NCBI RefSeq assembly: GCF_005222915.1 | Contig: NZ_STFX01000054.1 | Coordinates: 1,075 to 45,127 of the forward strand | Length of the DNA: 44,053 bases | Reading direction: 5' to 3' | Source of the DNA: Rhizobium sp. FKL33 | GTDB lineage: Bacteria; Pseudomonadota; Alphaproteobacteria; Rhizobiales; Rhizobiaceae | Shown here: piece by piece, positions 1 through 8,646 of the stretch | Numbering within the stretch: position 1 is the stretch's first letter | Layout of the letters: every line of letters begins with the position of its first letter | Position numbers and translations under genes: made by a program | The notes under the pieces: generated by a model | Databases searched by the model: none | Seen by the model: only the letters and a program-made list of their open reading frames with translations | Told to the model about the DNA's origin: nothing

Positions 1-1
1 A

Positions 2-640
2 GTGGGCGTCGAGAAGCTGATGTTCCTCGGCTCGTCCTGCATCTATCCGAAATTCGCCCTGCAGCCGATCACCGAGGATGCGCTGCTGACCGGCGCGCTC
101 GAGCCGACCAATGAATGGTACGCGATCGCCAAGATCGCCGGCATCAAGCTCTGCGACGCCTATCGCAAGCAGCATGGCGCGAACTTCATCTCGGGCATGC
201 CGACCAATCTCTATGGTCCCGGCGACAATTTCGACCTCAATTCCAGCCATGTGATGCCGGCGCTGATCCGCAAGGCGCATGAGGCGAAGCTTTCGGGCGC
301 GCCGTCGATCACCGTCTGGGGCACCGGCACGCCGCGCCGCGAATTCCTGCATGTCGACGACTGCGCCGACGCCTGCGTGCATCTGATGAAGACGCATTCG
401 GAGGCCGGTCACGTCAATATCGGCTCGGGCGAGGACATCACCATCCTCGACCTCACCAAGCTGGTCTGCGATGTCGTCGGCTTCAAGGGCGAGATCGTCC
501 ATGACCTTTCCAAGCCCGACGGCACGCCGCGAAAGCTGATGAGCGCCGACAAGCTCCGCGCCACCGGCTGGTCGCCGAAGATCGGCCTCGAAGAGGGTGT
601 CGCCAGCGTCTATCAGTGGTTCCTCGCCAACAAGGCCTGA
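2..640 (+). CDS. fcl: GDP-L-fucose synthase, 5'-truncated by window edge
   Basis: The final enzyme of GDP-L-fucose synthesis: it epimerises and reduces GDP-4-keto-6-deoxymannose with NADPH in the cytoplasm, supplying fucose for surface polysaccharide. The 212 visible residues match the C-terminal two thirds of this extended SDR enzyme. The conserved SSCIYP segment carries the catalytic Ser and Cys, and the Tyr/Lys pair is in WYAIAK. The substrate-binding NLYGPGDNF and the RREFLHVDD stretch follow. The N-terminal Rossmann glycine-rich motif (roughly 100 residues) lies outside the window, so the apparent GTG at position 2 is not a true start. The frame ends in TGA at 638-640, and the acyltransferase start follows 16 bases later, which suggests one operon for surface-sugar assembly. 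Confidence 0.95.
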   Translation: MGVEKLMFLGSSCIYPKFALQPITEDALLTGALEPTNEWYAIAKIAGIKLCDAYRKQHGANFISGMPTNLYGPGDNFDLNSSHVMPALIRKAHEAKLSGAPSITVWGTGTPRREFLHVDDCADACVHLMKTHSEAGHVNIGSGEDITILDLTKLVCDVVGFKGEIVHDLSKPDGTPRKLMSADKLRATGWSPKIGLEEGVASVYQWFLANKA

Positions 641-656
641 CATCAGGGAGCCGCGC

Positions 657-1814
657 ATGGCCGATCCCCGGCAACAACTGGGATTTCTCGATGGGTTGCG
701 CGGCTACGCCTCACTCTGGGTGCTGGTCGGTCACGCCATGTTTCTGACCGGCTACAAGGTCGGCCTGTTCGCCCAGCCGGATCTGGCGGTGGAAGTCTTC
801 ATCATCATCTCCGGCTTCCTGATGACCTATCACTATCAGCTGCGCGAAAGCCGCGAGCCCTGGGACAAGGTCTCGACCTGGACGATCTTCTGGATTCGCC
901 GTTTCTTCCGCATCGCGCCGCTCTATTATGTCTGCCTGGCGCTGGCGCTGTGGTTCGGCCCCGAGCTCTGGCAGGACAGGCTCGACGCCGCGTCCGTTTT
1001 CCCGGGCGGGGTCGAGGAGCAGATGCGATACGCCGACCGCTATCTCGATCAGTCGCTCACCAATATCCTCCTGCATGTGACATTCGTTTTCGGGGCGACA
1101 TGGACGCATAATTTCCAGACGCCCCTGCCCGACTGGTCGATCGGGCTGGAAATGCAGTATTACGCTTTTCTACCGCTGATGATGCTGCTGGTGCTGAAAG
1201 CAGGGCGGCTTCCGACGATGCTGATGCTCGTCGCAGTGATGTGGGCGTTCGGCGCCTGGCTGCAGGCGAACGGCTTCGTCAAGGGCGCCTATTCGATGCT
1301 GCCGATGAAGTTCCATCTCTTCGCCGCCGGCATGCTGATCGCCATGTCGCTGAAGGCGGAGGGCCAGGCGAAATGGCTCTACCTGATCTCCGCCTGCGCC
1401 GTCGTGTTCGTGCCGCTCGGCGGCGGTCGCGACAGCCTGCACCGCGCCATCAAGATCGGTCTCGTGCTGGTGTTTTTCGCCTTTCTCTATCGAGACCGGC
1501 TGCCGCAGATCGCGCAGATGGCGCTCGGTTGGCTCGACTGGATCTTGTCCAACGCCGTCAGCCGCTTTTTCGGCGACGTCTCCTATGGCGTCTACCTGAT
1601 CCATCTTCTGGTGATGCTGCCGGTCTGCGGCTGGCTCGCGCGCACCCAGCCGGGTCTCGCACCAGAGCCGCGCTTTGCGGCGGCGCTCGGGCTGACGCTC
1701 ATCATCACCTACGGACTCGGCTATATCGCCTACCGCATGATCGAAACGCCAGGCATCGCGCTCGGCCGCCGTCTGGCCGGCGGCGTCCCAAAACCCGCCG
1801 CGCCCCTGGCCTGA
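657..1814 (+). CDS. acyltransferase 3 family membrane O-acyltransferase
   Basis: An integral membrane O-acyltransferase of the acyltransferase 3 (OafA/ExoZ-like) family, which usually puts acetyl or other acyl groups on exported polysaccharides. The protein has 385 residues and about ten hydrophobic segments. Near the N-terminus it has the hallmark FLDGLRGYASLWVLVGH, whose Arg and His are the family signature, then SGFLM and later WSIGLEMQYYAF. The ATG at 657 is preferred to a GTG 60 bases upstream: AGGGAG sits just ahead of it and the family motif then starts at the usual distance. It directly follows the fucose synthase gene, so a role in decorating a fucose-containing polysaccharide is a reasonable inference. 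The sugar acceptor is not known. Confidence 0.9.
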   Translation: MADPRQQLGFLDGLRGYASLWVLVGHAMFLTGYKVGLFAQPDLAVEVFIIISGFLMTYHYQLRESREPWDKVSTWTIFWIRRFFRIAPLYYVCLALALWFGPELWQDRLDAASVFPGGVEEQMRYADRYLDQSLTNILLHVTFVFGATWTHNFQTPLPDWSIGLEMQYYAFLPLMMLLVLKAGRLPTMLMLVAVMWAFGAWLQANGFVKGAYSMLPMKFHLFAAGMLIAMSLKAEGQAKWLYLISACAVVFVPLGGGRDSLHRAIKIGLVLVFFAFLYRDRLPQIAQMALGWLDWILSNAVSRFFGDVSYGVYLIHLLVMLPVCGWLARTQPGLAPEPRFAAALGLTLIITYGLGYIAYRMIETPGIALGRRLAGGVPKPAAPLA

Positions 1815-1946
1815 TCCGCGGTTCCGACCTCAGACATCACATATCGGCATGCCGCGTCATTGCGGCGGAACGCTGGACTTCCGTCGCCGTCGTCCCGACG
1901 CCCGGGCGAGCAATTCGAGCGACCGGGTTTCAAAACAACACATAAA

Positions 1947-1980
1947 AAAGCCCCGCCATCGGCAGCGATGGCGGGGCTTT
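1947..1980. terminator. bidirectional rho-independent terminator
   Basis: A perfect 15-bp stem (AAAGCCCCGCCATCG and its complement) around a 4-base loop lies between two convergent genes. The complement strand has a run of six T after the stem, and the plus strand ends in TTT. It can close both the acyltransferase transcript (+) and the BMP transporter operon (-). Confidence 0.9.
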
Positions 1981-2000
1981 CTGATGAGAGCGAGAGACGC

Positions 2001-3071
2001 TTACTTCGGCAGGTCGCCTTCGACGCCTTCGACGTAGAAGTTCAGGCCGCCGAGCACGTCGTCGCCGGCGCTTTCGCCAGCCTTCAGCCATTCCGTGCCG
2101 TCCTGCTTCTTGAGCGGGCCGGTGAAGGGCTTGAGTTCGCCCGACTTGATCTTGGCTTCGGTTTCCTCGGCCATCTTCTTCACGTCGTCAGGCATGTTGG
2201 TGTAGGGCGCCATGTAGAGAATGCCGTCCTTGAGGCCGTCCCAGCTCATTTCCGACTTCCAGCTGCCGTCGAGAGCGGCATTGACGCGCTTGACGTAATA
2301 AGCGCCCCAATTGTCGACGATCGCGGTCAGCTGCGCATTCGGGCCGGCCTTGATCATGTCGGAGGCCTGGCCGAACGCCTTGATGCCGCGTTCTTCGGCG
2401 ACCTGCATCGGGGCGGTGGAGTCGGTGTGCTGAGTGATGATGTCGACGCCCTGGTCGATGGCGGCCTTGGCGGCGTCGGCTTCCTTGCCGGCGTCGAACC
2501 AGGTGTTGACCCAGATGACCTTGAGCTTGAAGGCCGGGTTGATCGAGCGGGCGCCGATTACGAAGGAGTTGATGCCCTGCACCACTTCCGGGATCGGGAA
2601 GGAGGCGATATAGGCGGCTTCGCCCTTCTTCGAGGTCTTCGCGGCGATTTGGCCGAGGATGTAGCGGCCTTCATAGAAGCGCGAATTGTAGGCGGTCAGG
2701 TTCGGCGCGGTCTTGTAGCCGGTGGCGTGCTCGAACTTCACCTTCGGGAACTTGGCGGCGACCTTCACGGTCGCGTCCATGAAGCCGAACGAGGTGGTGA
2801 AGACGAGGCCGCAGCCCGAACGGGCAAAGCGCTCGATGGCGCGCTCGGCGTCGGGGCCTTCCGGCACGTTTTCGAGATACTGGGTCTCGATCTTGTCACC
2901 CAGTTCCTTTTCGAGGAGCTGGCGGCCGATATCATGGGCCTGGGTCCAGCCGCCATCGGTCTTGGAGCCGACATAGAGGAAGCAGACCTTCAGCTTGTCG
3001 GCGGCCTGGGCCTGCACCGAAAAGCCGAGAACGGCGGCGGTCGCGGCGAGGGAGAGAAGGAGTTTCTTCAT
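2001..3071 (-). CDS. BMP family ABC transporter substrate-binding protein
   Basis: The periplasmic binding protein of a BMP/PnrA-type ABC importer, 356 residues. This family (Pfam Bmp) binds nucleosides or related heterocycles such as riboflavin; the ligand here cannot be read from sequence. Residues 1-23 are a Sec signal peptide ending in QAQA before ADKLK. The family's DGGWTQAHD loop is near residue 39, and there are typical VFTTSFGFMD and NTWFDAGKE segments. The ATG at 3071 is chosen because the signal peptide starts there; the longer open frame upstream (to 4016) runs through the permease gene out of frame. It is the last gene of the five-gene block pcs-qor-ATPase-permease-permease-bmp, and the strong terminator lies downstream. 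Confidence 0.93.
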   Translation of the reverse strand: MKKLLLSLAATAAVLGFSVQAQAADKLKVCFLYVGSKTDGGWTQAHDIGRQLLEKELGDKIETQYLENVPEGPDAERAIERFARSGCGLVFTTSFGFMDATVKVAAKFPKVKFEHATGYKTAPNLTAYNSRFYEGRYILGQIAAKTSKKGEAAYIASFPIPEVVQGINSFVIGARSINPAFKLKVIWVNTWFDAGKEADAAKAAIDQGVDIITQHTDSTAPMQVAEERGIKAFGQASDMIKAGPNAQLTAIVDNWGAYYVKRVNAALDGSWKSEMSWDGLKDGILYMAPYTNMPDDVKKMAEETEAKIKSGELKPFTGPLKKQDGTEWLKAGESAGDDVLGGLNFYVEGVEGDLPK

Positions 3072-3103
3072 GGGTTTTCCCTGTTGGTTGTTGCTCTTGG
3101 AGG

Positions 3104-4024
3104 TTATCTGTCGGGAACGAACGGTTTCCCGAGGGATGCGGGCGTGTTGATCAGCGTCATCCGCCGGTTCTGCGAAATCACGATCAGCACGATGACGGTG
3201 GCGGCGTATGGCAGCGCCGACAGGAATTGCGAGGGCACCTCGATGCCGAAGGCCTGGGCATGCAACTGGCCGATGGAGACGGCCCCGAACAGATAGCCAC
3301 CCACCAGCAGGCGATAGGGCCGCCAGGAGGCGAAGACGACCAGCGCCAGCGCGATCCAGCCGCGTCCGGCGGTCATGTTCTCCACCCATTGCGGCGTATA
3401 GACCAGCGACAGATAGGCGCCGGCGAGACCGGCACAGGCGCCGCCGAACACGACGGTGAGGTAACGGATCGGGATGACCTTGATGCCCAGCGCATGCGCC
3501 GAGGCATGGTTGTCGCCGATCGAGCGCAGCACGAGACCGGCGCGGCTCTTGAACAGCATCCAGTTGGCGCCGACGATCAGCGCGATCGACAGGTAGAAGA
3601 TCAGATCCTGCTTGAACAGCACGGGCCCGAGAAACGGAATGTCGGACAGAAGCGGGATAGCGATGGGCTGCAGCTTGACGCCCTGCATGCCGACATAGGG
3701 TTCGCCGATCATGCCCGACAGGCCGAGCCCGAGAATGGTGAGCGCGAGACCCGTAGCCACCTGATTGGCGACCAGCGTCAGAGTCAGAAAGGCAAACAGC
3801 AGCGAAATGGCGGCGCCCGCGAGAATGCCGACGACAATGCCGAGATAGGGCGAGCCGGTCATCTGGCTGGCGGCGAAGGAGCAGACCGCGCCCATGACCA
3901 TCATGCCCTCGACGCCGAGATTGAGGACGCCGGCGCGTTCGGTCACCAGTTCGCCCAGGGAGGCGATGACCAGCGGCGTCGAAGCGGTGATGATGGTGAT
4001 CAGGATCGATTCCCACACGCCCAT
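3104..4024 (-). CDS. BMP-type ABC transporter permease (NupQ-like)
   Basis: The second inner-membrane permease of the importer, 306 residues with about eight to nine hydrophobic segments. It belongs to the branched-chain/ribose-type permease family (BPD_transp_2), with the characteristic LGELVTERAGVLNLGVEG near the N-terminus and GACAGLAGAYLSL in the middle. It is the shorter of the two permeases, as NupQ is relative to NupP. Its ATG is one base past the stop of the preceding permease gene, so translation is probably coupled. The binding-protein gene follows 32 bases downstream. Confidence 0.93.
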   Translation of the reverse strand: MGVWESILITIITASTPLVIASLGELVTERAGVLNLGVEGMMVMGAVCSFAASQMTGSPYLGIVVGILAGAAISLLFAFLTLTLVANQVATGLALTILGLGLSGMIGEPYVGMQGVKLQPIAIPLLSDIPFLGPVLFKQDLIFYLSIALIVGANWMLFKSRAGLVLRSIGDNHASAHALGIKVIPIRYLTVVFGGACAGLAGAYLSLVYTPQWVENMTAGRGWIALALVVFASWRPYRLLVGGYLFGAVSIGQLHAQAFGIEVPSQFLSALPYAATVIVLIVISQNRRMTLINTPASLGKPFVPDR

Positions 4025-4025
4025 G

Positions 4026-5117
4026 TCAGTCTCCCTTGACCAGTTGGGCGGCCCGCGTTCCCACCAGCCGGATCTTGTAGAGGATCAGCGTGTCGCAGGA
4101 GAGCACGAAGAACAACAGCAGCCCCTGAAACAGACGCGTGACCTTGTCGGACACGCCGAGCGACAATTGCGCCGCTTCGCCGCCGAGATAGGTCAGCGCC
4201 AGGATGAGACCGGAAATGATGGCCCCGAGCGGATTGAGACGGCCGAGAAAGGCGACGATAATGGCCGTGAAGCCGTAACCGGGCGAAATCGACGGACGCA
4301 GCTGGCCGATTGCGCCCGAAACTTCCGAAATGCCCGCCAGCCCCGCCAGCGCGCCCGACAGCAGCATGGAAAACCAGACCATGCCCGAGGAGGAGAAGCC
4401 GGCGAAGCGCCCTGCCCGCGCCGATTGCCCCAGCACCTTGACCTGATAGCCGCGCAGCGTGAACTCCATCATGAACCACAGCAGCGCGGCGGCGATGATG
4501 GCGAAGGCGAAGCCCCAATGGGCGCGGCCGGACTCCGGCCAGATCGGCCCGAGCACGGCGGCTGCGTCGAACAGACGCGTCTCGGGGAAGTTCTGCCCTT
4601 CCGGATTGCGCCAGGGACCGCGCACCAGCCAGTCGAGGAAGAGCTGGGCGATATAGACCAGCATCAGGCTGGTCAGGATCTCGTTGGTGTTGAAGCGGGT
4701 CTTGAGAAAAGCCGGAATGGCGGCGTAGGCCGCGCCGCCGACCATGCCCATCAGCAGCATCAGCGGCAAAACCAGCGGCGAGTTCCAGCCGTAGAAGACC
4801 ACAGGCAGGATGGAGCCGACGATGCCGCCGAAGATGAACTGTCCCTCGGCCCCGATATTCCAGTTGCCGGCGCGATAGCAGATCGACAGGCCGGCGCCGA
4901 TCATGATCAGCGGTCCCGCCTTGATCGCCAGTTCATGTAGCGACCATTCCTCGCGAAGCGGATCGATGAAGAACAGATAGAGCGCCTGCAGCGGATCCTT
5001 ACCGAGCGCGGCAAACAGGATCGCGCCGCAGATCAGCGTCAGAACCAGCGCAATGATCGGCGACGCGATCGAATAGAAACGGGATGCGCCGGCGCGCTTT
5101 TCGAGCTCAATGCGCAT
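4026..5117 (-). CDS. BMP-type ABC transporter permease (NupP-like)
   Basis: The first inner-membrane permease of the importer, about 363 residues with some ten hydrophobic segments. It has the family feature CYRAGNWNIGAEGQFIFGG, matching the E-G-Q segment seen in this permease class, and GALAGLAGISEVSG later. I place the start at the ATG at 5117, which overlaps the end of the ATPase gene by 11 bases. An ATG at 5141 in the same frame would add eight mostly basic residues and a larger overlap; neither choice is decisive. It pairs with the 306-residue permease to form the channel. Confidence 0.92.
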   Translation of the reverse strand: MRIELEKRAGASRFYSIASPIIALVLTLICGAILFAALGKDPLQALYLFFIDPLREEWSLHELAIKAGPLIMIGAGLSICYRAGNWNIGAEGQFIFGGIVGSILPVVFYGWNSPLVLPLMLLMGMVGGAAYAAIPAFLKTRFNTNEILTSLMLVYIAQLFLDWLVRGPWRNPEGQNFPETRLFDAAAVLGPIWPESGRAHWGFAFAIIAAALLWFMMEFTLRGYQVKVLGQSARAGRFAGFSSSGMVWFSMLLSGALAGLAGISEVSGAIGQLRPSISPGYGFTAIIVAFLGRLNPLGAIISGLILALTYLGGEAAQLSLGVSDKVTRLFQGLLLFFVLSCDTLILYKIRLVGTRAAQLVKGD

Positions 5118-6675
5118 GCGCCGCTTCCTTCGCCTTGTCATGCATGCCGCCCATCAGCAGGCCGATCTTTTCACGGTTGAGGTCGGCGGCCGGATAGGCG
5201 GGCGACAGCGCTCCATCCGAAATCACCGCGATATGAGTGGCGATCTCGAAGATCTCGTCGAGATCCTGGCTGATGGCGATGACCGCCGAGCCCGAGCGGG
5301 CGAGATCCACCAGCGCCTGGCGGATGCGGCTCGCCGCGCCCGCGTCCACGCCCCAGGTCGGCTGGTTGACCACCAGCAGCGTCGGCTTGCGGTCGAGTTC
5401 GCGGCCGACGATGAATTTCTGCAGATTGCCGCCCGACAGCGAGCCGGCGGCAGGGTCCTCGCCGCTCTTGCGCACATCCATGTCGTGACAGATCTTGCGC
5501 GACAGCGCCTTCACCGTTCCGCCCTTGATGACCTTCAGGAGACCGCCCGCCAGAAGCGAGGCGCGATCCGAGGCGTTGCGCGACAGAACGAGGTTTTCGG
5601 ACAGGCTCATGCCTGTCACCGCCCCGTGACCATGGCGTTCCTCGGGCACGAAAGCCCCGCCCATCAGCCGCCGCGCGGAAATGCCGGCGCGGCCGCAGGG
5701 CTTGCCGGTCAGTTGGACTGCGTCATTGGTCTGGGCGAGATATTCACCCGAAAGGATATCGAACAATTCGCCCTGGCCATTGCCCGCCACGCCTGCAATC
5801 GCCAGCACCTCACCGGAGCGGACGCTGAGCGACACCGACTTCAGGGGAACAGCGAAGGGCGTGCGGGCCGCAGCATTGAGCGCGCGCGTCTCCAGAACCA
5901 CCGCGCCGGCATCGGCATGGTGCGGCCGCGACACGGCGGCGACATCAGAGCCCACCATCATGCGGGCGAGCGAGGCCGGGGTTTCCTGACGCGGGTCGCA
6001 GGCGCCTGTCACCTTGCCGTGACGCAGCACCGTGGCGCGATCGCAGATGCGCTGCACCTCTTCGAGCCGATGGCTAATGTAGAGCACCGAGCGTCCCTCG
6101 GCCTTGAGCTTGTCCAGCGTCTCGAACAGCCGGTCGGCCTCCTGCGGCGTCAAGACCGAGGTCGGCTCGTCGAGAATGATCAGCTTGGGGTTCTGCAGCA
6201 AAGCGCGGACGATTTCGATGCGCTGGCGCTCGCCGACCGAGAGATCGGCGACATGGGCGTTGGGATCGAGCGGCAGGCCATAGGCTTCAGACAGCCTCCG
6301 GGCTTCGTCGGCGATCTTGGAGAGCGGCGCCTTGCCATCGAGCGACAGCGCGATGTTTTCGGCGACCGTCAGCGCTTCGAACAGCGAAAAATGCTGGAAC
6401 ACCATGCCGATGCCGGTCTTGCGCGCCTCGCCGGGGCTGCCGATCGAAATCTGCCGGCCTTCCCAGAGGATCTCGCCCGCGCTCGGCTGCAACACCCCGA
6501 ACAGCATCTTGACGAGGGTTGATTTGCCGGCGCCGTTTTCGCCGAGAAGGGCGTGAATTTCACCCGGCTCGATTGTAAGGCCTATCGCGCTGCAAGCGGC
6601 GAACGAGCCGAACAGCTTGGTTATCCCGCGCACTTCCAACAGAGGACGCGAGCCCCCCGATTGCGTGTTGACCAC
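5107..6675 (-). CDS. BMP-type ABC transporter ATP-binding protein, two NBDs (NupO-like)
   Basis: The 522-residue cytoplasmic ATPase with two fused nucleotide-binding domains, as in NupO/RbsA-type importers. The first domain is complete: Walker A GENGAGKST at 45-53, signature LSVGERQ at 145-151, Walker B with LDEPTS at about 168-173, and H-loop SHRL at 201. The second is degenerate: GVAGNGQGE (295-303) lacks the Lys-Ser/Thr of Walker A, and the catalytic Asp-Glu pair is replaced by NQ in NQPTWGVD (437-444), though the signature LSGGNLQK (413-420) is kept. One active and one inactive site is common in this family. The start is GTG at 6675, 41 bases after the quinone oxidoreductase stop. Confidence 0.93.
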   Translation of the reverse strand: MVNTQSGGSRPLLEVRGITKLFGSFAACSAIGLTIEPGEIHALLGENGAGKSTLVKMLFGVLQPSAGEILWEGRQISIGSPGEARKTGIGMVFQHFSLFEALTVAENIALSLDGKAPLSKIADEARRLSEAYGLPLDPNAHVADLSVGERQRIEIVRALLQNPKLIILDEPTSVLTPQEADRLFETLDKLKAEGRSVLYISHRLEEVQRICDRATVLRHGKVTGACDPRQETPASLARMMVGSDVAAVSRPHHADAGAVVLETRALNAAARTPFAVPLKSVSLSVRSGEVLAIAGVAGNGQGELFDILSGEYLAQTNDAVQLTGKPCGRAGISARRLMGGAFVPEERHGHGAVTGMSLSENLVLSRNASDRASLLAGGLLKVIKGGTVKALSRKICHDMDVRKSGEDPAAGSLSGGNLQKFIVGRELDRKPTLLVVNQPTWGVDAGAASRIRQALVDLARSGSAVIAISQDLDEIFEIATHIAVISDGALSPAYPAADLNREKIGLLMGGMHDKAKEAAHAH

Positions 6676-6716
6676 GAACCACCCCAGTCTTCGCCGCCCG
6701 CCCGGGCCTCATGACC

Positions 6717-7700
6717 TCAGGGAAGCAGCAGTGTCGTTCCGCTCGTTTTTCTATCTTCCAGATCGGCGTGAGCGCGTGCGGCCTCCGCCAATGGATAGGT
6801 TTGGTTGATATTGATAACCACTTTGCGGCTGCGAACAACAGAAAAAAGCGCCGCGGCGCAGTCATCCAGTTCTTTCGGCGTCGCAATATAGTTAAACAAT
6901 GTCGGCCGCGTTGCAAAAAGCGAGCCCTTCTGCGCGAGGATGCCGAGATTGATCGGTTCGATCGGGCCGGAGGACTGTCCGAAGGACGCCCAGAGCCCGC
7001 GCGGCTTCAGACAATCGAGCGATTTCGGAAATGTATCCTTGCCGACGGAATCATAGACGACGTCGACGCCCTTGCCTGATGTCAGATCCTTCACGGCCGC
7101 GACGAAATCGTCCTTCCGATAGTCGATGACATGGTCATAGCCATGCGCCAGCGCGAGCTTGACCTTGTCGGGACCACCAGCGGTGCCGATGACTGTCGCA
7201 CCAAGGGCTTTGGCCCATTGGCCGGCGATGAGACCGACGCCGCCAGCTGCGGCGTGGAAGAGAAGCACAGTCTCGGGCCCGACCTTGTAGGTACGGTTGA
7301 GTAGATATTCCGCCGTCATGCCCTTCATCATCATGCCGGCGGCGGTTTCCAGGGAAATGTCGTCTGGAACCTTGACCAGCTTTGAGGCGGCGATGTTGCG
7401 GATCTCGCAATAGGCGCCGTCGACGGCCGGATAGGCGACGCGGTCACCGACGGACAAAGACGACACGCCCTCGCCCAGCGCGGTCACTTCGCCTGCGCCT
7501 TCCTTGCCCATCACATAGGGAAAACCGCCCGGCGCCGGATAAAGTCCAGTGCGGATATAGGTGTCGATGAAATTGACGCCGATGGCATGGTGACGGATCT
7601 GCACCTCGCCGGCCGCCGGCGCGGACACGTCGATCTCGACATGCTCCAATGCGTCGCGGCCTCCATGGGCGCGGATGAGGATAGCCTTGCTCTTTGTCAT
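6717..7700 (-). CDS. qor: quinone oxidoreductase-like zinc-independent MDR enzyme
   Basis: A medium-chain dehydrogenase/reductase of the NADPH:quinone reductase (Qor) group, 327 residues, the usual family length. The N-terminal GroES-like domain includes YIRTGLYP and GKEGAGEV. The Rossmann domain has the NADPH-binding AAAGGVGLIAGQWAKALGA. No structural-zinc cysteine cluster is present, which fits the zinc-independent Qor branch. These enzymes pass one electron from NADPH to ortho-quinones or reduce reactive enones. The gene sits 16 bases after the phosphatidylcholine synthase gene and ahead of the importer genes, so it is probably cotranscribed. The metabolic link to either is not evident. 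Confidence 0.9.
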   Translation of the reverse strand: MTKSKAILIRAHGGRDALEHVEIDVSAPAAGEVQIRHHAIGVNFIDTYIRTGLYPAPGGFPYVMGKEGAGEVTALGEGVSSLSVGDRVAYPAVDGAYCEIRNIAASKLVKVPDDISLETAAGMMMKGMTAEYLLNRTYKVGPETVLLFHAAAGGVGLIAGQWAKALGATVIGTAGGPDKVKLALAHGYDHVIDYRKDDFVAAVKDLTSGKGVDVVYDSVGKDTFPKSLDCLKPRGLWASFGQSSGPIEPINLGILAQKGSLFATRPTLFNYIATPKELDDCAAALFSVVRSRKVVININQTYPLAEAARAHADLEDRKTSGTTLLLP

Positions 7701-7716
7701 GACGCCTCGCTTGAAC

Positions 7717-8451
7717 TCAACGACCGAGTTTGGGGAAAAGCTGCAGGATGAAGCCGATCACATAGAGATAGAGCCCTGTGGCCATCACGCCCCAGGCCAC
7801 CCAGTCCGGCGCGCGGAAATGCATCAGGAGCGAAATGCCGCCGAGCAGCGACCAGAGCAGAAAGACCGCCAGATTGAGCTTGCGCAGCCGCTTGACGCGG
7901 ACCGGATGCAGGAAATGGATCGGGAAGAAGGTCAGGATGACCGAGACGATCACGACGGAAAAGGCCACGGCCTCGCTGGCGTCGATGACGAACAGCGTGA
8001 AAATCACCATATTCCACACCACCGGAAAGCCCGAGAAGAAATACTCCTCGGTCTTCATGCCCGTATCGGCGTAATAGATTGCCGAGGACACGACGATCAG
8101 CCCCGCCGCCACGAAAGACCAGGGCTCGCCGATCATATGGCTCTGATAGAGCGCAAACGCCGGCAGCAGCACATAGGTCACATAGTCGATGATGTTGTCG
8201 AGCGTGTCGCCCGACCAGTTGGGCAGGACTTCCTTGACCCGCACCTTCCGCGCGATCGGGCCATCGATGCCGTCGACGAGGAGCGCCAGCCCGAGCCACC
8301 AGAACATGTCGACGAATCGCTTTTCGGACGCCGCCACCACGCCCAGGAAGGCGAGGAAGGAACCCGACGCCGTCAACAGATGGACGCAGAAAGCCCGGAT
8401 TTCAGCATAGGGCGCGGCCTTGTAATTGAACAGGTAGCTGAAAATCCTCAT
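7717..8451 (-). CDS. pcs: phosphatidylcholine synthase
   Basis: Condenses choline with CDP-diacylglycerol in the inner membrane to make phosphatidylcholine, the one-step route known from rhizobia, Brucella and related alphaproteobacteria. The 244 residues have about seven to eight hydrophobic segments and the CDP-alcohol phosphotransferase signature: DGIDGPIAR at 60-68, then GDTLDNIID at 81-89, with the wider spacing seen in Pcs. The start is set at ATG 8451, preceded by GGGAG, and gives the MRIFSYLFNYKAAPYAEIR start expected of the family. An ATG 57 bases upstream would add a non-conserved extension. It is the first gene of the block that continues into qor and the BMP importer, and exogenous choline is its substrate. 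Confidence 0.94.
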   Translation of the reverse strand: MRIFSYLFNYKAAPYAEIRAFCVHLLTASGSFLAFLGVVAASEKRFVDMFWWLGLALLVDGIDGPIARKVRVKEVLPNWSGDTLDNIIDYVTYVLLPAFALYQSHMIGEPWSFVAAGLIVVSSAIYYADTGMKTEEYFFSGFPVVWNMVIFTLFVIDASEAVAFSVVIVSVILTFFPIHFLHPVRVKRLRKLNLAVFLLWSLLGGISLLMHFRAPDWVAWGVMATGLYLYVIGFILQLFPKLGR

Positions 8452-8646
8452 ACCCAGGCCTCTCCCTTGGCAACCGCTGACGTCATCCGCCTGAGGTTTT
8501 TGATACATGCTGAAAAACGGATGCGCCAGACAAAATCGGTCCCGGCGACTTCAGCGGGCAGCGGAATGCCCACGCTCTTTTCCCGGCGTGACATGACTGT
8601 CACTCGCTCCAAATCCGCAACAACAACAGTAGCGGCGAGGCAGAAG

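Noticed and set aside
1860-3296. A 478-codon plus-strand open frame
   Set aside because: It runs across the terminator at 1947-1980 and antisense to the BMP genes, with no family likeness.
2001-4016. A 671-codon open frame on the complement strand covering the permease and binding-protein genes
   Set aside because: Only its last 356 codons encode a recognisable protein (BMP binding protein with its own signal peptide). The first part reads the permease gene in the wrong frame and gives Arg/Ala-rich nonsense.
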